Source: Ustulina deusta
Lineage: Eukaryota > Ascomycota > Sordariomycetes > Xylariales > Xylariaceae
Assembly (NCBI GenBank): GCA_023159155.1
Contig: JAJNNX010000012.1
Coordinates: 310,001 to 374,000 of the forward strand
DNA: 64,000 bases
Direction: 5' to 3'
In this document: positions 37,101-47,596 of the stretch, piece by piece
Layout: each line of letters begins with the position of its first letter
Position numbering within the stretch: position 1 is the first letter of the stretch
Position numbers and translations under genes: made by a program
The notes under the pieces: generated by a model
What the model was told of the DNA's origin: nothing
What the model saw: the letters and a program-made list of their open reading frames with translations, nothing else
The model's database searches: none

Positions 37101-37935
37101 TCATCAAACAGCCCTCGTTCTTGTCTTTTTACGCGGGTTCAGCACCGAGAGCATTTCTTTCTTCAGCACTCGTTTCGCCGACCCTTCTTTATTAGATACC
37201 TGGACCTCTAGGCTAGTGGCGTACCACTACCGATGTCGAACCGTCAATGTCTTGTAATTCCGCCAATCAACTGCAGCACTCATGGCCCAAACAGTCTTCA
37301 AGCACCTATGACTGTGATATGTTTCGGATCGCTCGGCCCAAGGGTAGAGCCGTTGTTTCATCAATGCCTGGTCCATCGATACACTGTTCGGTAATTGCGG
37401 ATGTTTAACCACATCTACGAAACCCAATGTCTCACTCACCTTCGCGAAGATCTCGGTGACGTGGTTAACCAGATCTATCGCCTCGCTTTTGAAGTCATAA
37501 AATGCGGGCCCGAGTAAAAGTCGTGTTGCAATGAAAGCTGCATTTTGACAACGAGGGAGATTAAAACTGTGACTGCCTGGGAATGGGTTGAACATCGTGC
37601 TACTATTACACTGAATATGGCCTCTAATTCCCAAAGACCACAGGATATATGAGCCCCATCGACGAAAAGATGATCCGGATGAAGCGCAATGTTTTCAACT
37701 GCTTAAGTAACACACGCGAATACTGTACATAGACTATACATTCGGCATACCAAGATTTTATTTTATCTTTTTCCCCTTGGGGGCTCCAGTACCGCAACTT
37801 GTCCATGCTAAAGTGGCAACACTAGATATGCAATCACCTAGCTAGGTCATCTGAGACTATCCCTAGATTCATCTTGCGCGCTTTAGACTCACAGTGCTGT
37901 CGTAAGACCTTGCGCATCCATAGCGAACAAGCACG
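34157..37935. other. Gene-poor region, about 3.8 kb
   Basis: Just upstream of the Sec7 gene is a GC-rich block with GGCGGGCTGGCGG- and GGCCAGGAG-type short direct repeats (34177-34275), the likely Sec7 promoter. Beyond about 34.9 kb the sequence is rich in TACCTAGGTA-like palindromes and stop codons. Two ORFs (36760-37257 plus; 37227-37634 minus) are the longest. Neither has a recognisable domain; the latter could be a worn gene fragment. Confidence 0.5.
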
Positions 37936-38330
37936 TTACGTCACCCCAGATATCCCTAACAAGCCAGTACTTCCAGCACTTCTACTCATGTGTTTCCCTC
38001 CGGGACGCTGCACAGCGAACTGGCGGAATGTATTCAGATCCACCATACCCAGCGCCGAGTCTTTAATGGCATCGAGGTCGACGCAGGGCACGCCCAAGTT
38101 GCCGACCTTGCTGCTGCGGTAGGCTTTGATAAGTCTCGAACCAACGCGCCGTGCAGAGACACCAGCGGCAGCCGCCCTTAAGGCCTATAGTGTGCAGGTC
38201 GTTGCGGCACGAGGCCGAGAAGTCCAGGAACTCGTCCTTGACAACGCCTGCTACAGCGTGGTTGCCCGGGTCCCGGTTTCCTTCCGTCTGGTAGTATCCC
38301 GAAATACCCCGTCATCAGCTGCTGGGAAAT
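37936..38330 (-). pseudogene. Frameshifted relic of a DUF2237-family protein gene
   Basis: Read on the minus strand, 38315-38302 codes MTGYF. A shifted frame then reads GYYQTEGNRD, GNHAVAGVVKDEFLDFSA and IGLKGGCRWCLCTARWFETY; around 38125 the frame shifts again to AYRSSKVGNLGVPCVDLDA and ALGMVDLNTFRQFAV. The order and the motifs (TGYFRDG-like start, D/KEFLDFS, GDRWCLCAARW-like core, late VDLEA) match the DUF2237 family, small soluble proteins of unknown function in bacteria and fungi. At least two frame changes, which no plausible GT..AG intron repairs, and a missing N-terminal exon (NVLG motif not found) argue for a decayed copy. Sequencing error is the alternative. The protein family assignment is from memory of conserved motifs. 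Confidence 0.62.
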
Positions 38331-40313
38331 ATTTTGAGAGAATACCAACTTGAATACTGATGAGCGATGAAGGCTCGTTAGCGCCGAGCCGAGGCTGGCT
38401 AGATTGTAACGTCTTCATTGGCTTACCGTTGAGGTGTCCGGATACCATTTTGAGGTTTATTCCTCGCTCGATATGATCAATGGTTCATAAAAATGTATTG
38501 TTGAGTCCCGGCCGTTCCTCAAGTGGTCATGAAGCTGATTCCTCTACCTCAAGACAAGTCAAAGTCAGCAGTCGTGGCTTTAGGTGTGATTTATGTGCTG
38601 TCGTCCGAGACCCTGGTGGAAATACATGCCTGCCGATACGAGATCCGCCTGTGCGAGGGGTAACCTAGCTAGGATTCCAGATTGGGCGAGCTTATTAGAT
38701 AGATGCGAGAAACAACTCAACTCACTATCGAGTAATAGAGCTACCGCAATGATGCCCTACGACCAGATATCTGCGCTCTGGTTCTAAGGTTTCCCGAAGC
38801 ATACCTCTGGGCTCCAGTATGTAAGTACCAAGATTTGTGCCCGCTATCCGAACACTATCTCTCGAATGTTCCCATCAGGCTTGTCGTTATCAAGTCGGGC
38901 AATGCCAACGTCTTCCACGTTAAGATCTAATTAATTTAAGCTAGAGCATGTGAAGACTCAAAGGCAGGATACGGACAGACGACCCAGCAAAACGCCTTCG
39001 ATGATTCATTATCTTTCTAAGGTCTTCATTGGGCAAGTATTCCAAATATCCCGTAATGTTTATTTTGACGGGCTTCAAGATCATTGGCCCACAATTGGTA
39101 ATTGAACTTGGAGAACTTGGAGAATACCTAGGTAGTCCACTATTCGCCTAATCGTCTTGTTGTCCTTGCATTTTCAATTCATGCAGGAAGGCAGGTTGCC
39201 CACTCCAAATGGGTTCATATTGTCCAGTCGACAACTCTTCAGCTACCAATTCAATATTATTCTTGCAGGTTTGTTTAATCAGCTCACGTGTGGTCGACAG
39301 TGTGCATGTTTGTATGATCGTCCAATAAATAAATACTCAGGACTGCGCCACTTCGTAAGTGTTGTATGGTTCCCGGGAAATCAATGATACGCTACTCGTC
39401 TTGAGAATTGAAGGTGATTAATATAATACAGATTTCGAAGACAATTCCGAGGTTCTTGTGCGGAACTAGGAGGGATGGGTTGCAAAGATGCCCGCTTCTT
39501 ATCAACTTCAAACTGAGGCGCCAAGGCGTGCCTACAAATGAAGCATCCAAAACAACTTCGTTGTATCTTAGTCATCCTTTTAAATTAACGAAACCCCCCT
39601 CTCAACCGATGCGACACAATTTTTTTATACCGAAAAAATTGGTAATTACAGCAGATACAACAGTGGCTTGATAGTGCCATGCACTCTGTTACATACTAAT
39701 CTGATGGTAGACATAAGCTTCAACTCACATGGGTTGACAACTATGCACCATGAGATACGCATACGCGCGGACGTCTCAGCTGAGCTGAGATGCAAGTCGG
39801 CTAGGTAACTTGTCAGCTCACCGCTGTAAGCCACGGCGCGTAAACACCACATAATTATCATCCTCGTAAATTTCCGGTGCTTCGCTAGGGTAGTATCACG
39901 TATTCGCTTCACGGATATGCACCTTACATATTGGGTCCCTGCCCCATCTAGGTATCATCATTAATCTGCGTCGATTAGACAAAGGCGATCTTGGGGGCGG
40001 TTACCAAATGTCATGAAATGTTGGAATAGGTATTTTTATCTTAGTGGCCCCTTTTGCTCGGACCCCGAGATTGGCCATGAGAACCTCGTGTTGCCTTGGG
40101 AGGTGGCGACAGTTTTCTCTTTGCCCTCTGAGACTCTTTCATTTGGCGGTCACGCAACGTACATAGGTACCTAACCACTCAGCCATCTACCCACACAACG
40201 GTTTTCATGGTATCTACATAAATAGTCATTCGACCACAAATTTATTTTTATGTTTTACACTCACGCTTATCTGCTTGTTCATCTAGTCGCTCGTTTGTTT
40301 GACATTTAACAAC
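38331..40313. other. Intergenic region, about 2.0 kb
   Basis: It should include the promoter of the Ser-rich protein at its right end. Contains TACCTAGGTA at 39125-39134. Small ORFs (38480-38787, 39157-39671, 39646-39912, 40248-40694) overlap on both strands without recognisable similarity. Confidence 0.45.
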
Positions 40314-41738
40314 ATGCGTGTTCTGTGCGTGGGTAGTGCATTTGCCTTCATCGGCTTGGCAAATGCTTCGATGAGGCGCTGGACATATCCCGACTGTGAG
40401 GAAGACAACTGCTACCGCGCTTTTATCAACGCGCAATACACGGATCTTGCTCCGTCTTTCTGCCTTGAATTCCTCGCATCTACTACCACCGACGCTTCTG
40501 TTATTCCAACTCCGTTCCAAGTAAGCACCGACTCTCATATATAAGTATCTTGCCCAAGTTATTATTAAATATAGATACAAGCCTTGCGAGGCAAGACGTT
40601 TCCTATTCAAAGCTAAGCAAAGGAATAGAACTGCGATGCCGACATTCATGCTGTCAGTTCGGCCTGTTCTTGTATAACATACACATATACGCATACATTA
40701 ACGACAAGTACCCCTGAACTTACGCCAACCTCATCCAACACTATTATTACCACACCCGCCGAACCCACTTCGTCGTCTATTACACCATCGACAACGCCCA
40801 GCCCAGAAACCAGCTCTACGGAAGCCCCTTCCACTTCTCCCCCTGTGTCTACCAGCAGCTTTAGCACCCCAGCGAATAGTTACCCAACAAGCAGTTTTCC
40901 AGCAAGCAGCTCTTCAGAGAGTAGCTCTCCCGTAAGCAGCTCTCCCGCAAGTAGCTCTTCAGAGAGTAGCTCTTCCGTAAGCAGCTATCCCGCAAGTAGC
41001 TCTTCAGAGAGTAGCTCTTCCGTAAGCAGCTATCCCGCAAGTAGCTCTTCAGAGAGTAGCTCTTCCGTAAGCAGCTATCCCGCAAGTAGCTCCTCAGCAA
41101 GTAGCTCTTCAGCAAGCAGCTCTTCAGAAAGCAGTTCGGCAGCAAGTAGCTCCTCAGCAAGCAGCTCGGCAACAAGTAGCTCGGCAGAAAGCAGCTCAGC
41201 AGAAAGCAGCTCCTCAGCAAGTAGCTCGGCAGCAAGTAGCTCGGCAGAAAGCAGCTCCTCAGCAAGTAGCTCGGTAGCAAGCAGCTCCAGCATCGAAGTC
41301 TACCCGACAGGACCAGCTTCTACGCTGCCTTCGAGCGCCGCCTCCAGCTCTGCAACAGAGGCACAATCAACAGGAAGTAGCAGCAGCTTCAGTTATTGGA
41401 GCTTAACTACATCCACTGTGTACTCGACAACTGTATACACAGTGACATCTTGCGCACCAAGCGTAACAAACTGCCCAGCAATCTCGTCTCCGTATCTCAC
41501 AACGGAAACGGTTCCTGTAACCGTGACTGTAATCCCCGTTAACCCTCCATCCTCATATCCAGTTTGGACTCCCAGCAGTGCACCCAATGCTACCAGTATC
41601 ATTTCCACGTCCAAAGGTGTCGTAGGGCCGACAACTGTGAGCAGTGTATACAGTGCAATTCCAACAGCAGCAGCAGCACACGTTGGGTGGAACGAGGTTG
41701 CTATCGCGGCTGGTGCAGTTGTTGTTGCTCTGTTGTGA
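40314..41738 (+). CDS. Ser-rich, GPI-type cell-wall protein with tandem repeats
   Basis: Exons 40314-40520 and 40629-41738 give 438 residues. A signal peptide (MRVLCVGSAFAFIGLANA) is followed by a short Cys-containing domain (CEEDNCYRAF...FCLEFL, then NCDADIHAVSSACSC after the intron), a pattern common at the start of fungal wall glycoproteins. From about 105 on the protein is a Thr/Ser/Pro stalk, then Ser-rich repeats of the type SSSSESSSSVSSYPA, which would be heavily O-glycosylated. Near the C-terminus, GWNEVAIAAGAVVVALL after small residues (TAAAAHV) is a classical GPI-attachment signal. It should be a plasma-membrane or wall-linked surface protein. The repeat DNA is a 45-bp unit at about 40950-41085. 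The intron joins PTPFQ to NCDAD in phase 0. Confidence 0.85.
40905..41290 (+). repeat. Tandem coding repeats (45-bp unit and 15-bp subrepeats)
   Basis: A 45-bp unit (15 residues, SSSSESSSSVSSYPA) is repeated at about 40950-41085 almost exactly, followed by shorter 15-bp-type AGCAGCTCxxCAGxA subunits to about 41290. Frame is kept throughout, so length can vary without disrupting the protein. The antisense Leu-rich ORFs here are by-products of the repeat. Confidence 0.85.
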
Positions 41739-43010
41739 GTGGGATAGGGGTCCCTGCTTCGCGGTTTGAAGGATAATTCGAGTGGAAGAGGCGGTTAATT
41801 GGTTATAATATTTCGGAGACAGATTGAATACGCTTGTTGAAGAATGCCTAATCAAAATCATATCTCAAAGTATTATATGAGCATGTGTTCCTTTTCCACT
41901 ACATACTACGCATATAACCTATCTAGTTTCTTCTTGTTGTTTCAGGCCTGGAGAGTTTGGAGTTCTATCTTCCCCAGGATAGAAGAGAACTTGAACACCT
42001 AGTGGAGGTATACGCTAGTTTATGAATAGCTTGGCAGGGGCTTCATAGCCAGCATACCGACACTAGGTGTCCACTAGGTCGACCCTCTAGACTAGATAGG
42101 TATTTGTCAGGTGGGTTCTTCTGCTGCGTATGTGATTTACCAACAGAACGGGCAGAGGTGAGATGTGTGATGTGAGATGTCATTGTATATTGAGTAGGAC
42201 AGAACTACCTAGCAAGGTATCAGGCACTATAGTAGGTATCATGTGTACATCACAGCTTCTAGATAGCGATACGTCGCCCCTTGTGATGGTGTGTAAAGGT
42301 GGAGGGTATAACTGGGGAGCGATTTTACCTGAACATCGAATCTGAAAGGTCTCAGCCATTGTCTTTCATCCTTATCACGCGGATGAAAGCTAGAAGTCGC
42401 CATATCTTTGATGTTCTAGAACAGTTGGACTACCTATCAGAAGCCTGCAACCGGCTCAGCCGACAAAGAGATTATTTTTTTTTCCGCCACAATAAGGAGC
42501 TGCCAAAGAGTCTCTAGGCGGAATGCGGAATGCTGGGACCCCAGATCTTGGCTTGCTATTGTGAGACCCCAATTTTCAGTGGCTCGCAGTGGCTCTCGTA
42601 CCGAGATTCCAGCACTAATTGACCAATACAGATCGTCAAAGTCATGGGACGATGGGGACCTGAATGCGTCGGTTACCGTACGCTTAACTCAATCTAGAAG
42701 GTCCCGTTGAGCCTATAAGCAACCCTAGCCTATCCCAGCGGAATACGGAAGGTAAGCATGATAATCAGTCGGACATACATGTGTCGTGAGCCGCGCGATC
42801 GCGTGCGTGCTTTGCTATTGCTGGCTACCTACCTGAAGGGGAGATAAGCTATGTAGATAGATACTATGAGCAATCTTAATCCTTGCGAGACCAATGTTGC
42901 GTGATATAAGAAGCCATCCGTCCACACGGTAGGCAGCCCTCGAGGGACTCACCGTGTTTTCTCAGCAGGTGTTTGTAACCATCGCCAAGCCCCGGTCACA
43001 CCTCGACAAG
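41739..43010. other. Intergenic region, about 1.3 kb
   Basis: It contains the S28 peptidase promoter. CACTAGGTG/CCTAGTGG-type short palindromes occur near 41997-42105. No supported gene was found. Confidence 0.45.
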
Positions 43011-44933
43011 ATGAAGTCTTTCACAGTCATCAGCCAGCTTTTGCTGGCTGCTGGCGTCTCTGCCGGTTTCGAGAGAACCCGCTTTGGTGGCATGCAAATT
43101 GGACCGGTTGATGACTTGATGCTCGCCAAAATTGCAGCCGTCACTGCTAGCAATGCCACCGTTGCTGGCTGGGGCACTTTCGACCAGCTGCTCGACCACG
43201 CTAAGCCTTCACTTGGCACCTTCAAGCAAAGATATTGGTACAACACACAATACTGGAAGGGACCTGGCTCACCCATCATCATGGTCAACCCCGGTGAGCA
43301 ATCCGCCGACCGTTTCAACATCACTTACCCCACGTCGGCGCGTTTGACCGGCAAGTTTGCTCAAGAGATGGGCGGCGCTGTGGTCATCCTGGAACACCGC
43401 TACTGGGGTGAATCATCGCCCTATGACGTGTTGACGGTGGACAATCTCAAGTACCTCACGCTTGAGAACTCGATCAAAGACAACAGCTACTTTGCCAGAA
43501 ACTTTGATACCCCTTTCGACGTCACCGGAAAGAGTAGCGCCAAGGATGCTCCTTGGATCTTTACCGGCGGGTCTTACCCCGGAGCTCTGGCTGGGTGGAT
43601 CGCCAACAAGGATCCAGGCACATTCTGGGCGTACTACGGCACAAGCGGTGTTGTACAAGCCGTTGGAGATTTTTGGCAATACTTTGTCCCCGTTCAGGAG
43701 GCGACACCAAAGAACTGCTCTTCCGATGTCAACACTGTCATTGAATATGTTGATGCTGTGCTATCATTCGGCAGCCCCAAGGAGAAAAATAAGCTCAAGG
43801 CGAAATTCGGGCTTGTCGGCTTAAAAGACGCAGATTTTGCCTCGTAAGTCTCTCCCCAGAATGTGATGAGAGGGATACGACTGATGCAGCTTTTAGTGCC
43901 ATTGAGAATGGCCCTTGGACATGGCAATCAGGACAGTTTTACAGCACAACTACATTGGGTTACACCCCATTCTACCGATTTTGCGATTACGTCGAGGTAA
44001 GCGTCTTTCGACATGTTTCTCGTCTCTGTCACACACGGCCCAGCTTATATTGACCTTGAATCAGAACGTATGGCCGAACTCAACGAACAAGGTGCCCGGT
44101 GCCCGCGGAGTTGGCTTGACCAAGGCTCTGAATGGCTATGCCAAATGGTTCACGGAAACACTGCTGCCTGGTTACTGCGAGAGCTACGGCTACTTCGAAG
44201 GCGACTTGAATACGGAATGCTTCCAAGGACTAAATGCCTCCAACCCCATCTACACGGACCTCACTCCGGGTAATGCGGGCAACCGACAGTGGAACTGGAT
44301 GCTCTGCAACGAGGCGTAAGTACCTGCACGCCCCCTATATGTATTTCATTTAACTGACACAACCGACTAGCTTCGAGTACTGGCAAGACGGTGCCCCCCT
44401 CGGCAGACCTACCCTTGTCTCGCGCCTCGTGAACAAGGCTTACTGGCGCGCTCAGTGCCCTCTCTGGTTCCCCGGTCACGACTTGTAAGTAATTCTGAGT
44501 CACTTTCCCCCGTTGCGGCCACCCTGAGGGTGTAGACCTTCCGTTCGTGCCAAAATTATGTCTTGGGCACACAGATTACGCTCAAAATGGCGATCGCTAA
44601 CTTAAGGGTTACAGTGGTATTGCCAAGGGAAAGTCCGCCGAGACCGTCAACAAATACACCGGCGGATGGTTCGCGACCAACACAACCCGTTTGATGATGA
44701 CCAACGGTGAATGGGACCCGTGGCGTGACTCGACTTACAGCTCTATTTTCCGCCCTGGCGGTCCCCTGCAGAGCACCGAACAGCTCCCTGTTCGCTACCT
44801 AACGCGCGGCACGCACTGCTCTGACTTGTACGGGCCAAACTGGGCCGTCAATGCGGATGCCAACGCTATTGCCAACGACCAGACCGCCCAGATGAAGCAA
44901 TGGGTGTCTGAGTTCTACACGCAGAAGAAATAG
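43011..44933 (+). CDS. Secreted serine peptidase of family S28 (prolyl carboxypeptidase-like)
   Basis: Five exons, 43011-43843, 43897-43996, 44065-44315, 44371-44484 and 44615-44933, give 538 residues. I chose the ATG at 43011 because it starts a clean signal peptide (MKSFTVISQLLLAAGVSA); an in-frame ATG at 42954 would put a charged stretch in front. Family S28 features: FKQRYWYNTQYW near the mature N-terminus, VILEHRYWGESSPY, nucleophile in FTGGSYPG (Ser about 188), NGEWDPW (Asp about 467) and RGTHCSD (His about 500), a complete triad. Several NxS/T sites suggest glycosylation. S28 enzymes cleave after proline at acidic pH; fungal members are extracellular and used for protein digestion. Its 3' end converges on the M6 protease gene 403 nt away. 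Confidence 0.92.
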
Positions 44934-45336
44934 ACTGTCAGCGTCTTGGAGTCTAATTAACCTTGTAAATTAGATGACTACATAATAATAGAATCTCTGC
45001 CAAATTTCACGACTCTGCTTACGCGAAATATGTCAGCTTGTGCTTCCAAGTCTGGGAATTTAATAAGTTCACTATATATTCGTCAAGGCTATATCTGTCT
45101 GTAGTGCCCACGAGCAAAAATGTCTGGACCATAAAAATTAGCGAGATCAAGATTTCTCGTCTCGACGAGTCGATGTCCTCGGTCTGGAAAGAGGTAGCAT
45201 TGTTCATGTGAGGCTTTATTCATGCCAAGATCACCCAGCTCTTTTCAATAGAGCGAGATAGATATTATTATCATCGCAGTTCCGATGCGAAATCGAGTTT
45301 TAAAAAGCTACTAGATAGTCCCCGCCGGTCTCAGGG
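44934..45336. other. Convergent 3' intergenic region, 403 bp
   Basis: It separates the 3' ends of the S28 and M6 peptidase genes. Only UTR sequence is expected and nothing else was seen. Confidence 0.5.
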
Positions 45337-47596
45337 TCAGCTTTTCCTCACCTGGCACTTAGCAGTGGCAGAAATCTTCGGGTCAGACTCCGAGGTAGCA
45401 GTGAGCGTGACCACGGCACTACTCCTAGCCTCCGTCGTGGCGCCAACCGCGACATTGACGGCCGTTCCCTTCCCATACTGCACAGCGGCCAGTGCGTTAG
45501 GCAGCTCGACGCGCCAGCCCTCGCCGTCGACCTTGGCGCTCAACCGATAGACGTCAGACGTAAGATACGCAGATAAGTCCTGTGGGTGATCCGCGTTGCC
45601 ATGGACATACTTGCCCGGATTGATGAGCTGGAACGTGCATGTCACGCCGTTGCCCGTGGCCTTGGCCGTCCTGTCTCTGGCAACGGCGCCAGCCCCAAGC
45701 TTGACCCCGCGCTGACTCGTGCCGCTTCCGTCAAGCGAGCGCACGGCAACCGTGTAATGCAGCACGTTGACGTCGTCGCGGCGGGTACTCAACACGTAGA
45801 AATGCAGCCGGTTAGGCTCATCCACGAACTCGGACTGAGAGCCGGACCTCGTGCCCGCGTGGAACAGGGCGTCGGCGAGCTGTCGATAGTCGCCGATCGT
45901 GAGCATGGAGGGGGTTCCGTCGGGGCGGTAGAAATCCACGACGTTGATGTCCTGCGGGTTCGCGTCGATGACCCACTGGAAGGGTGCGCTGTCGCTGCTG
46001 TTCTTCGTCTTGCTGATCAGGACACCATGATCGGATTGGAACGAGTCGGCGCCCATGCGGTCGATGACCTCGAGGTCGTAGTTGTGGTAGCCGCCGCCGT
46101 CACAATACGGGTCTGTCCGTGTGTTGCAGGTTGGCGACAGGTCGGCGCCGATCGAGATATGCATGCCCATCAACTGCGTGGCGCTCGGGCTCACGACACG
46201 AGCGGTGAGCTCGGCGGTCACCAGCCCGGAGGCGGGGAGCGCGGCCCGCGAGATCATGAGCACTCTGCTCGGATCAACCAGGTTGATCCGTAACTTGTCG
46301 CCCATCGTGTGCGGCGAGCCCAGCGAACTGCCTTGCTGTGCTGGGATCTGCCATCGTGTGTGAGGACCGCCCGGCCCGTTGAAGGTGCCTCGCGCCAACA
46401 TGGAGAACGGCCCCGAGTAGTCGCGACGTGCCGGGTTAGAATAAGGGTTGTTATAATTATCGCCTATTCCCAGCAAATGGCTCAGCTCGTGCGCATATGT
46501 GCTCATACCCGAGCTCTCGGCCTGAGTCGAGGAGCCCCCACCGGCATTGGGCCAAATAGCAGAGGCAGAAGCCCACGACGTCCAGTTGACGTATCGGGTG
46601 TGTGCCCAGTTCGGGATGGAGTCATCTGGAGGGCCGAATTCAGCAGTGACGTCTTCGGGTGTCTGGAATCGCATCTCGCCGAATTCCTGCCATGTCGAGG
46701 ATTCGTCTTGGCCGGCGGAAAGGATAAAGGCGAGCTTTATTCACGAATCTGGAGTCAGTAATTGCCATTTGTGGTATAAAAAAATAGAAAGGGTTTCGGG
46801 AGTTGGCAGCAGTAAAAAGGTGTAGACAACCCCTGATTAGGCAACTCGTGCTCTCGAGACATGTCAAACCGGGACATAAAAGACTCCAGCGGACTAACCT
46901 CAAACGAGTCTGCCGTCTCATTGCCTACATCAGCGCGCCAGGCCGCGAACGCATCGGTACGGAGATCTACTGAGCAAGGCCCCGCTGCCGGGCAAGCATC
47001 GGGGTTGAAGCCGCCGGATTCATCGTCAACGCCGTATTGGTAAGCCAGACTGGGCATTTCATAAGGGCCAAATACTGTCAAATCCACGCCTACGTCACAA
47101 TGAGCCGATTCATCAATGAAGAAGAGTAGGAGGCACACGTACCGTATCGGCCACCAGAATCTTCCATCCAGTACTCATGTAGAGTATGGTTATGATTCAG
47201 CTCACTGGGCGAATTTAGAAAATCGCGGTAGAACGTAGGAACCTCGTCGCGGCTGAGACCCGACACGGCAGGTTGCGGGTTCGTGAAGGGCGTCGATCCG
47301 GGTTCCAGGGTGATGACGAAGGGCATGTCCGAGTAATCAACAACGACGAGGGCGATGTTAAAGTTCCGCTCGGAGCCTTTTCTGCTAGGATCCGACCAGG
47401 TGGTGCCGGGAGGAGTGATGTAATCAGCCCAGGTTATGTTATCTGGAAGGACAATGTTCTGCGGATCCAGCACTGCGAAAGGGTCATATTGTGAGGTAAA
47501 CGGAGCCGCAGTGACATAGCTAGTCAATGTTGAGCCAGCCAGAACGGCCGTGGCGGCCGTCTGGTGGCGAATGCTATTGGCGACAGCCAAGCCCAT
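45337..47596 (-). CDS. Secreted M6-family zinc metalloprotease
   Basis: Three minus-strand exons, 47596-47143, 47089-46899 and 46734-45337, give 680 residues. The chosen ATG (47596) gives a signal-like N-terminus (AATAVLAGSTLTSYVTAAP); an upstream in-frame ATG adds 20 polar residues. The first two exons carry the pro-region and early catalytic strands (FNIALVVVDYSDMPF, YWMEDSGGRYG, VDLTVFGPYEMP). The third contains FILSAGQDESSTW and the zinc site YAHELSHLLGIGDNY (His about 297 and 301, Glu 298, and Asp about 307 as the possible third ligand). The C-terminal 300 residues are beta-rich, ending with two Ig/CARDB-like stretches. Family M6 includes immune inhibitor A-like bacterial enzymes; fungal members are extracellular peptidases. 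The GC-rich third exon differs from the flanks. Activity is inferred from the motif. Confidence 0.87.

Noticed and set aside
36760..37634. Overlapping ORFs of 165 (+) and 135 (-) codons
   Set aside because: No recognisable domain and no splice extension; the minus-strand one could be a gene fragment but cannot be supported.
40861..41280. Minus-strand Leu/Ser-rich ORFs
   Set aside because: They mirror the tandem Ser repeats of the plus-strand gene; repeated codons keep all frames open.
45586..46293. Plus-strand ORF of 235 codons
   Set aside because: Antisense to the M6 protease catalytic/C-terminal exon; no domain of its own.
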